Source of the DNA: Streptomyces sp. A0958
Lineage (GTDB): Bacteria > Actinomycetota > Actinomycetes > Streptomycetales > Streptomycetaceae
Assembly (NCBI RefSeq): GCF_004795035.1
Contig: NZ_SSBK01000031.1
Location: 1-64,000, forward strand
Direction: 5' to 3'
Length of the DNA: 64,000 nucleotides
Of the stretch, positions 51,007 through 58,830 are shown piece after piece. Position 1 is the first letter of the stretch. Each line of letters begins with the position of its first letter. A program made the translations under genes and the position numbers. The notes below the pieces were generated by a model, which did not search any database, was not told the DNA's origin, and was given only the letters and a program-made list of their open reading frames with translations.

Positions 51007-51420
51007 TCAGCCCGCCGCCCCCGGGGCGTACGTCCCGAAGCTCCAGACGTTGCCCTCCGCGTCGCGCGCCATGTAGTCCCGGGAGCCGTGCTCCTGGTCG
51101 GTGGGCGGCATCAGGATCTCCACCCCGTGCTGCGCGGCCCGCGCGTGGTGGGCGTCGACCTCGTCGACCACCACGTAGACGCCGGCCGGACCCGCCCCCG
51201 CCATCGCCCGGGCGAAAAGGCCCTCGCGGCCCCGCGAGCCCAGCATCACCCTGCCGTTGCCACAGGACAGCTCCGCGTGCGTCACCGAGCCGTCCTCGCC
51301 CTCGTACACCGCCTCCGCCGTGAAACCGAGAGCCTCGGTCAGCGTCCTGATCGCGGCCTTCGGGTCGTCGTACAGAATCGTCGGATACACCGTCGCCACG
51401 CCTGTTACCGCGTCCGCCAT
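51007..51420 (-). CDS. VOC family (glyoxalase/bleomycin-resistance-like) protein
   Basis: A 137-residue single VOC domain with paired beta-alpha-beta-beta-beta units: TVYPTILYDDPKAAIRTLTEALGFTAEAVYEGEDGSVTHAEL and GVYVVVDEVDAHHARAAQHGVEIL...YMARDAEGNVWSFGTY. The PhnB/YnaE-like form with DPEG-type end suggests a metal-independent or modified site. Ribosome site AAAGGGG before ATG 51420. Role unknown; possible small-molecule sequestration. Confidence 0.85.
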   Translation of the reverse strand: MADAVTGVATVYPTILYDDPKAAIRTLTEALGFTAEAVYEGEDGSVTHAELSCGNGRVMLGSRGREGLFARAMAGAGPAGVYVVVDEVDAHHARAAQHGVEILMPPTDQEHGSRDYMARDAEGNVWSFGTYAPGAAG

Positions 51421-51638
51421 CGTGATCGGCCCCTTTCCGTACGCGGGCCGGCCGGCCCGCCCGGGCGACCCGGTTGTGATCTGTGTCTCAGTCTGGCACC
51501 GGGCACTGACAGCGTCCCGTCGGCGCCGGGGGCCCGGGCGTGGGCATCGCGTGGCGCGCCCGGCCCCCGGCGCGGCCCCGTTCGCGCCGCGCGGCGGAGC
51601 CGCCCGGAGCATGCGGAAAAGTCGGTGGACACCGCCAG

Positions 51639-51684
51639 TAGACTGGTTCCCATGGCAATTCTCCTTGTGCGTGTGCGTGAGTAA
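51639..51684 (+). promoter_or_regulatory. Promoter and leaderless 10-residue leader peptide of the ABC-F gene
   Basis: A -10 TAGACT (51639-51644) ends 7 bases before ATG 51652, which opens the complete mini-ORF MAILLVRVRE with TAA at 51682-51684. AACGGC (51683-51688), beginning in the stop codon, pairs with GCCGTT (51708-51713), 34 bases before the ABC-F start. Layout matches ribosome-sensing attenuation, in which a stalled ribosome on the mini-ORF changes the hairpin. The peptide is Leu/Val/Arg-rich and short enough for drug- or amino-acid-dependent stalling. Confidence 0.55.
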
Positions 51685-51747
51685 CGGCGTCGAGTCGTGA
51701 ACCGCTAGCCGTTCCTCCGCCGTCCATTCCGCCCTGGAGTTCTTCCC

Positions 51748-53346
51748 GTGATCACCGCTTCCGGCATCGAGCTGCGCGCCGGCGCCCGTCTGCTCATCGA
51801 ATCCGCCACCTTCCGCATCGCCAAGGGCGACCGCATCGGCCTCGTCGGCCGCAACGGGGCGGGCAAGACCACCCTCACCAAGTGCCTCGCGGGCGAAGGC
51901 ACGCCCGCCGCCGGCACGATCAGCCGCTCCGGCGAGGTCGGCTACCTCCCGCAGGACCCGCGCACCGGCGACCTCGACGTGCTGGCCAGGGACCGCGTCC
52001 TGTCCGCCCGCGGCCTCGACGAGATCCTGCGCAAGATGCGGGAGAACGAGGACCGGATGGCGAACGGCAAGGGCGCCACCCGCGAGAAGGCGATGAAGAA
52101 GTACGAGCGCCTGGAGACGGAGTTCCTCACCAAGGGCGGGTACGCCGCCGAGGCCGAGGCCGCCACCATCGCCGCCGCGCTCAGCCTGCCCGACCGGGTC
52201 CTCGGCCAGCCGCTGCACACCCTCTCGGGCGGTCAGCGCCGCCGCGTGGAGCTGGCCCGCATCCTCTTCTCGGACGCCGACACCCTGCTCCTGGACGAGC
52301 CCACCAACCACCTCGACGCGGACTCCATCGTCTGGCTGCGCGACTACCTCAGGAACTACCGCGGCGGCTTCGTCGTGATCTCCCACGACGTCGAACTGGT
52401 CGAGACGGTCGTCAACAAGGTCTTCTACCTCGACGCCAACCGCTCCCAGATCGACGTCTACAACATGGGCTGGAAGCTCTACCAGCAGCAGCGCGAGGCC
52501 GACGAGAAGCGCCGCAAGCGCGAGCGGCAGAACGCCGAGAAGAAGGCCGCGACCCTCAACGCGCAGGCCGACAAGATGCGCGCCAAGGCCACCAAGACCG
52601 TGGCCGCGCAGAACATGGCCAAGCGCGCCGACCGGCTGCTGTCCGGCCTGGAGAACGTCCGGGTCGCCGACAAGGTCGCCAAGCTGCGCTTCCCCGACCC
52701 CTCGCCGTGCGGCAAGACGCCCCTGATGGCGGAGGGCCTGTCCAAGTCCTACGGGTCGCTGGAGATCTTCACCGACGTCGACCTGGCGATCGACAAGGGC
52801 TCCCGCGTCGTCATCCTCGGCCTCAACGGCGCCGGCAAGACGACCCTGCTCCGGCTGCTCGGCGGGGCCGAGCAGCCCGACACCGGCCGGATCATCCAGG
52901 GCCACGGGCTCAAGCTCGGCTACTACGCCCAGGAGCACGAGACCCTGGACCCGGACCGCACGGTCCTGGAGAACATGCGCTCCGCCGCACCCGACCTCGA
53001 CCTGGTCGCGGTCCGCAAGACGCTCGGCTCGTTCCTCTTCTCCGGGGACGACGTGGACAAGCCCGCCGGGGTGCTCTCCGGCGGTGAGAAGACCCGGCTG
53101 GCCCTGGCGACGCTGGTGGTCTCCTCCGCCAACGTGCTCCTGCTCGACGAGCCCACCAACAACCTCGACCCGGCCAGCCGCGAGGAGATCCTCGGCGCGC
53201 TGCGCACGTATCAGGGCGCCGTCGTCCTCGTCACCCACGACGAGGGGGCGGTGGAGGCACTTCAGCCCGAGCGCATCATCCTGCTCCCGGACGGGGTCGA
53301 GGACCTGTGGGGCGCGGACTACCGGGACCTGGTCGCACTGGCCTGA
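51748..53346 (+). CDS. ABC-F family ATPase (ribosome-associated type)
   Basis: A 532-residue protein with two ABC ATPase domains and no membrane segment. Walker A GRNGAGKTTL (about 32-41) and GLNGAGKTTL (about 352-361); signature LSGGQRRR and LSGGEKTR; Walker B LLLDEPTNHLD and LLLDEPTNNLD. The interdomain linker (about 240-300) is strongly Lys/Arg-rich and helical, as in ABC-F factors that reach the ribosomal P/E site. Whether it is a housekeeping factor or antibiotic protector cannot be told from this alone. GTG 51748 with CTGGAG 8 bases upstream. Preceded by the 10-aa leader. Confidence 0.92.
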   Translation: MITASGIELRAGARLLIESATFRIAKGDRIGLVGRNGAGKTTLTKCLAGEGTPAAGTISRSGEVGYLPQDPRTGDLDVLARDRVLSARGLDEILRKMRENEDRMANGKGATREKAMKKYERLETEFLTKGGYAAEAEAATIAAALSLPDRVLGQPLHTLSGGQRRRVELARILFSDADTLLLDEPTNHLDADSIVWLRDYLRNYRGGFVVISHDVELVETVVNKVFYLDANRSQIDVYNMGWKLYQQQREADEKRRKRERQNAEKKAATLNAQADKMRAKATKTVAAQNMAKRADRLLSGLENVRVADKVAKLRFPDPSPCGKTPLMAEGLSKSYGSLEIFTDVDLAIDKGSRVVILGLNGAGKTTLLRLLGGAEQPDTGRIIQGHGLKLGYYAQEHETLDPDRTVLENMRSAAPDLDLVAVRKTLGSFLFSGDDVDKPAGVLSGGEKTRLALATLVVSSANVLLLDEPTNNLDPASREEILGALRTYQGAVVLVTHDEGAVEALQPERIILLPDGVEDLWGADYRDLVALA

Positions 53347-53666
53347 TCCACCCGCACCGGATCATTCGGCCTACACGTGATCCCTCATCTGCGTGAGTAC
53401 GTCTCGTACCTCGGCGCGGCGCCCGGCAGCTGGCTGCCGGGCGCAGTCATTTCGGCGGTCCTTCCCTTGCGGGCCCTGACCTGGACGTTCCTTCGGGGCG
53501 GCGCGCCGGCCGCCTTCCGGGACCTGGCGGAATTCGGGGTTCCGGCCGTACCGGCGCACTCCCGGGGCGTGAATCCGCTCGCAGAGACCTTGCCGAATGG
53601 GTGGCCAGGAAGCGCCCGAGGGGTGATCATGAGAGTCCAGAGCGCACTTCCCACGAGGAGGCACGG
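53347..53666. other. Intergenic region with terminator after ABC-F
   Basis: A 320-base gap. It contains a perfect 12-bp stem-loop GCGCCCGGCAGC (53419-53430) / GCTGCCGGGCGC (53433-53444) followed by AGTCATTT, a good terminator for the ABC-F gene. The remaining 200 bases presumably hold the promoter of the small HTH gene; reverse-strand frames here have poor codon usage and I do not call a gene. Confidence 0.7.
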
Positions 53667-53888
53667 GTGGCCGAGACTCTGAAGAAGGGCAGCCGGGTGA
53701 CCGGCGCCGCGCGCGACAAGCTCGCGGCAGACCTGAAGAAGAAGTACGACTCCGGTGCGAGCATCCGGGCGCTGGCCGAGGAAACCGGCCGCTCCTACGG
53801 GTTCGTCCACCGGATGCTCAGCGAGTCCGGAGTGACGCTGCGGGGACGCGGCGGCGCGACACGAGGCAAGAAGGCCGCGACGGCCTGA
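53667..53888 (+). CDS. gbn: Small HTH nucleoid-associated protein, Gbn-like
   Basis: A 73-residue basic protein: an N-terminal helix rich in Lys (KGSRVTGAARDKLAADLKKKYDSG) and one helix-turn-helix (ASIRALAEETGRSYGFVHRMLSESGVTL) with a basic tail (RGRGGATRGKKAATA). It matches my memory of SCO1839/Gbn, a Streptomyces nucleoid protein that binds GATC-centred sites, and the neighbouring enoyl-CoA hydratase is also as expected. GTG 53667 follows GAGGAGG by 5 bases. It probably binds DNA widely and affects sporulation genes. Confidence 0.8.
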   Translation: MAETLKKGSRVTGAARDKLAADLKKKYDSGASIRALAEETGRSYGFVHRMLSESGVTLRGRGGATRGKKAATA

Positions 53889-53959
53889 GGGCCGGTCGCG
53901 GACCGGGGCACGTCGCAGGACGGCTCCGGGGGCCCACCGGTTCCGGGTGCGCCACCCGG

Positions 53960-53975
53960 TCGACCGTGCGGTCGA
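53960..53975. promoter_or_regulatory. Palindrome upstream of enoyl-CoA hydratase
   Basis: TCGACCG-TG-CGGTCGA, perfect 7-bp arms, 64 bases before the start codon, followed by GATCAGG (contains GATC). A TetR-type operator or Gbn-associated site are both possible; no regulator gene adjoins. Confidence 0.4.
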
Positions 53976-54039
53976 TCAGGTGGTTACTGTTCAGTCACTT
54001 AGCTCCATGTGCTGACTGCACCCGATCCGGAGGCTCCCC

Positions 54040-54831
54040 ATGACCTCGCTCGACTCCGTGCTCGACAAGGACGGCGTACGACTCACCGTCGACGACGCGA
54101 TCGCCACGGTGACCCTCACCAACCCGGCCAAGCGCAACGCTCAGTCCCCCGCTCTGTGGCGGGCGTTGACAGAGGCCGGACGGGCCCTGCCCGGCAGTGT
54201 GCGGGTCGTCGTGCTGCGCGGCGAAGGCGTGTCGTTCTCCGCCGGACTCGACCGCCAGGCGTTCACCCCCGAGGGATTCGACGGCGAGCCGTCCTTCCTC
54301 GCCATGGGGCGCGGCCCGGAAGCCGAGACGGACGCGCTGATCGCCGAGTACCAGGAGGCGTTCACCTGGTGGCGCCGCAACGACATCGTGTCGATCGCGG
54401 CCGTCCAGGGGCACGCCATAGGCGCCGGCTTCCAGCTCGCCCTCGCCTGCGACCTGCGCATCGTCGCCGAGGACGTGCAGTTCGCCATGCGCGAGACCAG
54501 CCTCGGACTGGTGCCCGACCTCACCGGCACGCACCCCCTCGTCCACCTCGTGGGCTATGCGCGCGCGCTCGAAATCTGCGCCACCGGCCGCTACGTCCAC
54601 GCCGCCGAGGCCGAGCGCACCGGCCTGGCCAACCTCGTCGTGCCGGCCGCCGAGCTCGAAGGCGCCGCCCGCGACCTGGCCGGCGCCCTGCTGGCCGCCC
54701 CGCGCGACGCCGTCATCGAGACCAAGGCCCTGCTGGGCGGCGCCCTCTCGCGTACGTACGAGGAGCAGCGCGCCGCCGAACGGGCCGCGCAGAGCCGTCG
54801 GCTCCGCGACCTGGCGGGCGCCCTCGACTGA
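54040..54831 (+). CDS. Enoyl-CoA hydratase/isomerase family protein
   Basis: A 263-residue crotonase-fold enzyme. The oxyanion-hole segments are GEGVSFSAGLDRQAF and VQGHAIGAGFQLALACDLRIVAEDVQFAMRETSLGLVPD. One of the two usual glutamates of true hydratases is seen (MRETSLGL), while the first is replaced by Gln (GAGFQLA), so activity may differ from classical beta-oxidation. ATG 54040 follows a GGAGG-like site. Likely single-gene unit behind the 53960 palindrome. Confidence 0.9.
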   Translation: MTSLDSVLDKDGVRLTVDDAIATVTLTNPAKRNAQSPALWRALTEAGRALPGSVRVVVLRGEGVSFSAGLDRQAFTPEGFDGEPSFLAMGRGPEAETDALIAEYQEAFTWWRRNDIVSIAAVQGHAIGAGFQLALACDLRIVAEDVQFAMRETSLGLVPDLTGTHPLVHLVGYARALEICATGRYVHAAEAERTGLANLVVPAAELEGAARDLAGALLAAPRDAVIETKALLGGALSRTYEEQRAAERAAQSRRLRDLAGALD

Positions 54832-54879
54832 GACACGGGCACCGGGAGCACCGGCCGGCCGGAAGGGGCGCGCCTCCGG

Positions 54880-55590
54880 TCAGCCGGCCGGCGCCTTCCC
54901 GGTCACCGCCGTGACCAGCACCGCGACCGGCGGATGCCCCTCGACCGCGTCCGTCACCGCCTCCCGCACCGCGCGGGCCACGTCGAGCGCCCGGTGACCG
55001 CTCTCCGTCGCCACCTCGACCCGTACCTGATCCGCACCCGTGTGCACCGCCGCGCCCAGCACATCGGTCAGCGCCGCCACGCCGCTCACTCCTTCGGCGG
55101 CACGGCCCGCGGCGTTCTCCGCGGGTACCGGGCGCACCTCCACGGGCTCCGGTTCGACCCGTTCGGACGATCCGTCGAGCAGCCCCGTCACCCGCAGGTC
55201 CACCTCCGCGACCACCAGCCCGAGCCGCCGCGCGGCAGCCGAGAGGAGGGCCGCGCGCAGTGCGTCGGCGGCTGCGGGCAGGGGCCGGTCGGCCGTCGCG
55301 GTCATCGTCGCCTCGATTCGTAGGGGGCCCGGCGGCAGTGCGCTCGGGGGCGGGGGCACCTGGGCGGCGGGCGCCGAATCCGGGTCGGCCACGGAGATCC
55401 GCAGCTCACCGAGGACCGGTCCGGGCGCCGGTCCGCTCACTGCCAGGCGCAGTACCTCGGCAGCGGCCCGCTCCGAGATCCAGGCGCCGTCCGCCGGACC
55501 GCCCAGAGGGAGTAGCCGGCCCAGAGAGAGCCGTTGCCGTACCGCAGCCGTCCATGCATGGGCCCTTTGCGGGCTGTCAGCCGTCGTCAT
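54880..55590 (-). CDS. Protein of the Asp23 cluster, possible diverged Asp23/Gls24 domain
   Basis: A 236-residue Ala/Pro-rich soluble protein. The C-terminal part (about 165-235; VRVEVATESGHRALDVARAVREAVTDAVEG) resembles the strand-helix end of Asp23/Gls24 domains, and the N-terminal part has a second similar segment (GAWISERAAAEVLRLAV...LGELRISVADPD). It is divergent from asp23 across a 93-base gap, so probably co-regulated. No named family recognised with certainty. Confidence 0.7.
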   Translation of the reverse strand: MTTADSPQRAHAWTAAVRQRLSLGRLLPLGGPADGAWISERAAAEVLRLAVSGPAPGPVLGELRISVADPDSAPAAQVPPPPSALPPGPLRIEATMTATADRPLPAAADALRAALLSAAARRLGLVVAEVDLRVTGLLDGSSERVEPEPVEVRPVPAENAAGRAAEGVSGVAALTDVLGAAVHTGADQVRVEVATESGHRALDVARAVREAVTDAVEGHPPVAVLVTAVTGKAPAG

Positions 55591-55683
55591 GACCACCAGA
55601 CTGCCGCATCCACGGCGCGAGTCGGGGCAAGCGCACTTAATGTGGGCAAGGAAGTCAAACCTGCCCCGAAGGGAAGAACGGCG

Positions 55684-56166
55684 ATGACTGAGACCCCACA
55701 GCGGAACCGGCCCGAGAACCCCGACGACAACGCCTCGGGCGGCAGCAGCCTGACCAAGCGCGGCGGAGGGAACCCCGGCACCCGCGGCCGTACGACGATC
55801 GCCGACGGTGTCGTCGAGAAGATCGCCGGAATGGCGGCCCGCGACGTCGACGGGGTGCACGCGATGGGCAGCGGCCTGTCCCGGACCTTCGGCGCGGTCC
55901 GCGACCGCGTCCCCGGCGGTTCCAAGTCCGTCACCCGCGGGGTCAAGGCCGAGGTCGGCGAGTCCCAGACCGCCCTGGACCTGGAGATCGTCGTGGACTA
56001 CGGCGTGGCGATCGCCGATGTCGCCAGCGACGTACGGGAGAACGTGATCTCGGCGGTCGAGCGCATGACGGGCCTCGAGGTCGTCGAGGTGAACATCGCG
56101 GTCAGCGACGTGAAGCTGCCCGACGAGGATGACGACGACGACGATTCCGAGTCGCGCGTCCAGTAG
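55684..56166 (+). CDS. Asp23/Gls24 family envelope stress protein
   Basis: A 160-residue protein. Gly/Arg-rich N-terminal 35 residues, then the Asp23 domain (GRTTIADGVVEKIAGMAARDVDGVHAM ... ALDLEIVVDYGVAIADVASDVRENVISAVERMTGLEVVEVNIAVSDV) and a run of acidic residues (PDEDDDDDDSE). In firmicutes Asp23 is tethered to the membrane by AmaP; here AmaP is encoded 1.3 kb downstream. ATG 55684 with GAAGGGAAG upstream. Confidence 0.92.
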   Translation: MTETPQRNRPENPDDNASGGSSLTKRGGGNPGTRGRTTIADGVVEKIAGMAARDVDGVHAMGSGLSRTFGAVRDRVPGGSKSVTRGVKAEVGESQTALDLEIVVDYGVAIADVASDVRENVISAVERMTGLEVVEVNIAVSDVKLPDEDDDDDDSESRVQ

Positions 56167-56198
56167 CCCTGGCGCCCACGGCAGTTGAGGAGCACACG

Positions 56199-56390
56199 AT
56201 GAACATGGCTGTGGTCGGCCTGTTGGCCGGCATGGCGCTCGCTTTCGCCGGATATTTCGGCGGGTTCGGTGCCTTTGTACTGGTGGCCGCCCTCGGGGCG
56301 ATCGGCTTCATCGCCGGCCGTTTCCTCGACGGCGACCTGGAACCCGGCGACTTCTTCCGGAGTCGCGAGCGCGGCGACCGACGGCGGTGA
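56199..56390 (+). CDS. Small membrane protein of the Asp23 cluster (DUF2273-like)
   Basis: A 63-residue protein with two hydrophobic segments (VVGLLAGMALAFAGYFGGFGAFVLVAALGAIGFIAGRF) and an acidic/basic tail. It fits the DUF2273 family in position, size and shape. Stop overlaps the next start (GTGA), so it is coupled to the second Asp23 gene. Confidence 0.8.
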   Translation: MNMAVVGLLAGMALAFAGYFGGFGAFVLVAALGAIGFIAGRFLDGDLEPGDFFRSRERGDRRR

Positions 56391-56749
56391 CGGCCTTGTC
56401 GGGGGCGAGCGGCCCGGTCGGGGCCGAGCAGCGGGGAGAGACGCGGATCGCCGACCGGGTGGTCGCGAAGATCGCCGCGCAGGCGGCGAAGGAGGCGGTC
56501 GACGCGCCGCCGGAGGACGCGGCGACGCCGCGCGCCACGGTCACCGTGCACCGTGACACGGCCCGCGTACAGGTGAGTCTGGAGCTCGGATACCCCGGCG
56601 ACATCGGCCGCCAGTGCGGTGCCGTGCGTCGGCGGGTCGCCGAGCGGGTGAAGGCGTTGGCGGAAATGGATGTGCCCGAAGTGGCCGTACAGGTCGAACG
56701 CCTGCACCCCTCGGGAGCGAGCCTCGCGGCACAGCGGAGGATTCGATGA
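56387..56749 (+). CDS. Second Asp23/Gls24 family protein
   Basis: A 120-residue shorter Asp23 paralogue: GETRIADRVVAKIAAQAAKEAV then TVTVHRDTARVQVSLELGYPGDIGRQCGAVRRRVAERVKALAEMDVPEVAVQVERL. No acidic tail. Starts at GTG 56387 overlapping the small membrane gene, and its stop overlaps the DUF6286 gene. Confidence 0.87.
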   Translation: MTALSGASGPVGAEQRGETRIADRVVAKIAAQAAKEAVDAPPEDAATPRATVTVHRDTARVQVSLELGYPGDIGRQCGAVRRRVAERVKALAEMDVPEVAVQVERLHPSGASLAAQRRIR

Positions 56750-57429
56750 ACGAACCCCACGACCCGGACGACGGCACGCGGCGCCCGTCCACCGCCGGCG
56801 CGGTGGAACACGGCGACGTCCTGCTCGACCGGTCCAGCTCCTCCGCGGCGCACGACCCGGCGCCGGACAAGCAGCGGACCGAAGGGCGGGCGGGCCGCTT
56901 CTGGTCCGGCCGCCGCATCCCGGCGGGCATCGTCTCCCTGGTGGTCCTCGGCGCCTCCGGCCTGCTCCTCTACGACGTGGCGGCGGTCCGGGCCGGCCAT
57001 CCGGCGATGCAGTGGCGCCGCTCGCTGGCCGACGAACTCGCCCACCGGCGGCTCGACGACGTCTGGGTGCTGACCGGCGCCTCCGTCGCCGCGGCCCTCG
57101 GCCTGTGGCTGCTGCTCCTCGCGCTCACGCCCGGACTCCGCGACCTGCTGCCGATGCGCCGCGAACAGCCGGACGTGCGCGCCGCGCTCGACCGGACGGC
57201 GGCCGCCATGGTCCTGCGGGACCGGGCCGTCGAGGTCTCCGGGGTGCAGTCGGTCCGGGTCCGGATGAGGCGGAACAAGGTGGGGGTGCGCGCGGTGTCG
57301 CACTTCCGTGAACTCGACGACGTACGGGCCGATCTGGACACCGTGCTCTCCACAGCCGTCGGAGAACTGGGCCTCGCCAGGCAGCCGCGCCTGTCGGTCC
57401 ATGTCCGTAGGCCGGCGAAGAAGGGGTGA
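56746..57429 (+). CDS. DUF6286 domain membrane protein
   Basis: A 227-residue protein: acidic Ser-rich N-terminus, two transmembrane helices (about 62-80 and 108-128; IPAGIVSLVVLGASGLLLY and ASVAAALGLWLLLLAL) and a cytoplasmic C-terminal domain (about 140-225) resembling that of AmaP partners (VLRDRAVEVSGVQSVRVRMRRNKVGVRAVSHF). DUF6286 proteins occur only in such Asp23 clusters of actinobacteria as far as I recall. Four-base overlaps on both sides. Confidence 0.82.
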   Translation: MNEPHDPDDGTRRPSTAGAVEHGDVLLDRSSSSAAHDPAPDKQRTEGRAGRFWSGRRIPAGIVSLVVLGASGLLLYDVAAVRAGHPAMQWRRSLADELAHRRLDDVWVLTGASVAAALGLWLLLLALTPGLRDLLPMRREQPDVRAALDRTAAAMVLRDRAVEVSGVQSVRVRMRRNKVGVRAVSHFRELDDVRADLDTVLSTAVGELGLARQPRLSVHVRRPAKKG

Positions 57430-58013
57430 ACGGCGTGCTCAGGACCGTCAACCGGGTACTGCTGGGCCTTGCCGGGCTGGTGCTGATCTGTGTCGGGGGC
57501 GGCGTGCTGGCCGCCGCGGCGGGTCTGTCCGTACCGTCCTGGTGGCCCTGGTACGGGAAACACGACGTGCTGCTCAGCGAGGCGGACCGGGACCGCTGGC
57601 GCTCCGAGGACTGGTGGTGGCCGACGGTGATCGCGGTGCTCGCCGTGCTCGTGGTCCTCGCCCTGTGGTGGCTGCTGGCCCAGCTGCGCCGCTCCCGGCT
57701 GTCCGAGGTGCTGGTGGACAGCGGAGACGGCGAGGGGGCCCTGCTGCGCGGCCGGGCCCTGGAGGGCGTGCTCGCCGCGGAGTCGGGCGCCTTGGACGGG
57801 GTGGCCCGCGCCCATGTCAGGCTGACCGGCAAACGCGGCACCCCGGCCGCGAAGGTGAGGCTGCTGATGGAGCCGCACGCCGCACCGGAGGAAGCCCTCG
57901 GCAGGCTGAGCGACGAGGCTCTGGCCCACGCCCGGAACTCCGCGGGCCTGGCGCGGCTGCCCGCCGTGGTCCGGCTGAAGGCGGTAAGGCACCGGGCCGA
58001 ACGGGTCAGCTGA
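57426..58013 (+). CDS. amaP: Alkaline shock response membrane anchor protein AmaP
   Basis: A 195-residue protein with two N-terminal transmembrane helices (about 8-33, 65-88) and a cytoplasmic domain containing SEVLVDSGDGEGALLRGRALEGVLAAESGALDGVARAHVRL. It anchors Asp23-like proteins to the membrane. Starts at GTG 57426 overlapping the DUF6286 stop. Last gene of the cluster; converges with the SDR gene. Confidence 0.82.
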   Translation: MNGVLRTVNRVLLGLAGLVLICVGGGVLAAAAGLSVPSWWPWYGKHDVLLSEADRDRWRSEDWWWPTVIAVLAVLVVLALWWLLAQLRRSRLSEVLVDSGDGEGALLRGRALEGVLAAESGALDGVARAHVRLTGKRGTPAAKVRLLMEPHAAPEEALGRLSDEALAHARNSAGLARLPAVVRLKAVRHRAERVS

Positions 58014-58070
58014 CGGACGACGCGGCGGTGCGGGCTCCCGGCTACGGGGCCCGCGCCGCCGCGCGAGGGC

Positions 58071-58826
58071 TCAGAAGCCGTGCCGCTGCCCGCCGTCGAC
58101 CGGCACCATGATGCCCGTCAGATACGAGGCGGCGGGGGAGAGCAGGAACGCCGCGGTGCGGCCGAACTCCTCCGGGGTGCCGTAACGGCGCAGCGGGATG
58201 CGCGCCTCGTTGGCGGTCCGCGCGGCCTCCGCGTCGCCCGAGAGCGCGTCCAGTTCCCGCACCCGGTCCGTGTCGATCCGGGCCGGCAGCACGCCCACCA
58301 CCCGGATGCCGCGCGGGCCGAGCTCGTCGGCCATCGACTTGGCGACACCGGCCAGGCCGGGGCGCAGCCCGTTGGAGACGGTCAGCCCGCCGATCGGCTC
58401 GTGGACGGAGCCGGAGAGCACGAAGCCGATGACGCCGCCCTCGCCGAGCGCCGCGGCCGCCGCCCTGGCCAGCCGTACCGCGCCCAGGAACACCGAATCG
58501 AAGGCGGCCTGCCACTGCTCGTCGGTGTTGTCCGCGATGCCGCCGGGCGGCGGGCCGCCGACGCTGATGAGGATGCCGTCGAGCCGGCCGTGCCGCTCCC
58601 GCGCGGCCGCCACCAGCCGTTCGGCCGAGGCCGGGTCGGCGTTGTCGGCGGCGAGCCCGACGGCGTCCGGTCCCAGCTCGGCGGCGGCCTCCTCGGCGCG
58701 CTTCCCGTCCCGGCCGGTGATGATCACCTTCGCGCCGTCGGCCACCAGGGCGCCCGCGGTGGCGTAGCCGAGGCCGCGCGTCGCTCCGGTGACGATGTAC
58801 ACACGGTCCTTCAGTCCAAGATCCAT
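58071..58826 (-). CDS. SDR family NAD(P)-dependent oxidoreductase
   Basis: A 251-residue classical short-chain dehydrogenase. Cofactor motif TGATRGLGYA (about 13-22) and the later NADPASAERL region. The usual YxxxK is changed: the catalytic Ser is in VLSGSVHEP, but the expected Tyr is replaced (SNGLRPGLAGVAKS), leaving Lys in VAKSMADEL. It may therefore be an atypical member. Lies 4 bases after the GH15 gene, so both are on one transcript. Confidence 0.86.
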   Translation of the reverse strand: MDLGLKDRVYIVTGATRGLGYATAGALVADGAKVIITGRDGKRAEEAAAELGPDAVGLAADNADPASAERLVAAARERHGRLDGILISVGGPPPGGIADNTDEQWQAAFDSVFLGAVRLARAAAAALGEGGVIGFVLSGSVHEPIGGLTVSNGLRPGLAGVAKSMADELGPRGIRVVGVLPARIDTDRVRELDALSGDAEAARTANEARIPLRRYGTPEEFGRTAAFLLSPAASYLTGIMVPVDGGQRHGF

Positions 58827-58830
58827 GGCC

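Noticed and set aside
53385..53810. Minus-strand frame across the gap after ABC-F
   Set aside because: It runs through the terminator hairpin and antisense to the HTH gene, with no recognisable sequence.
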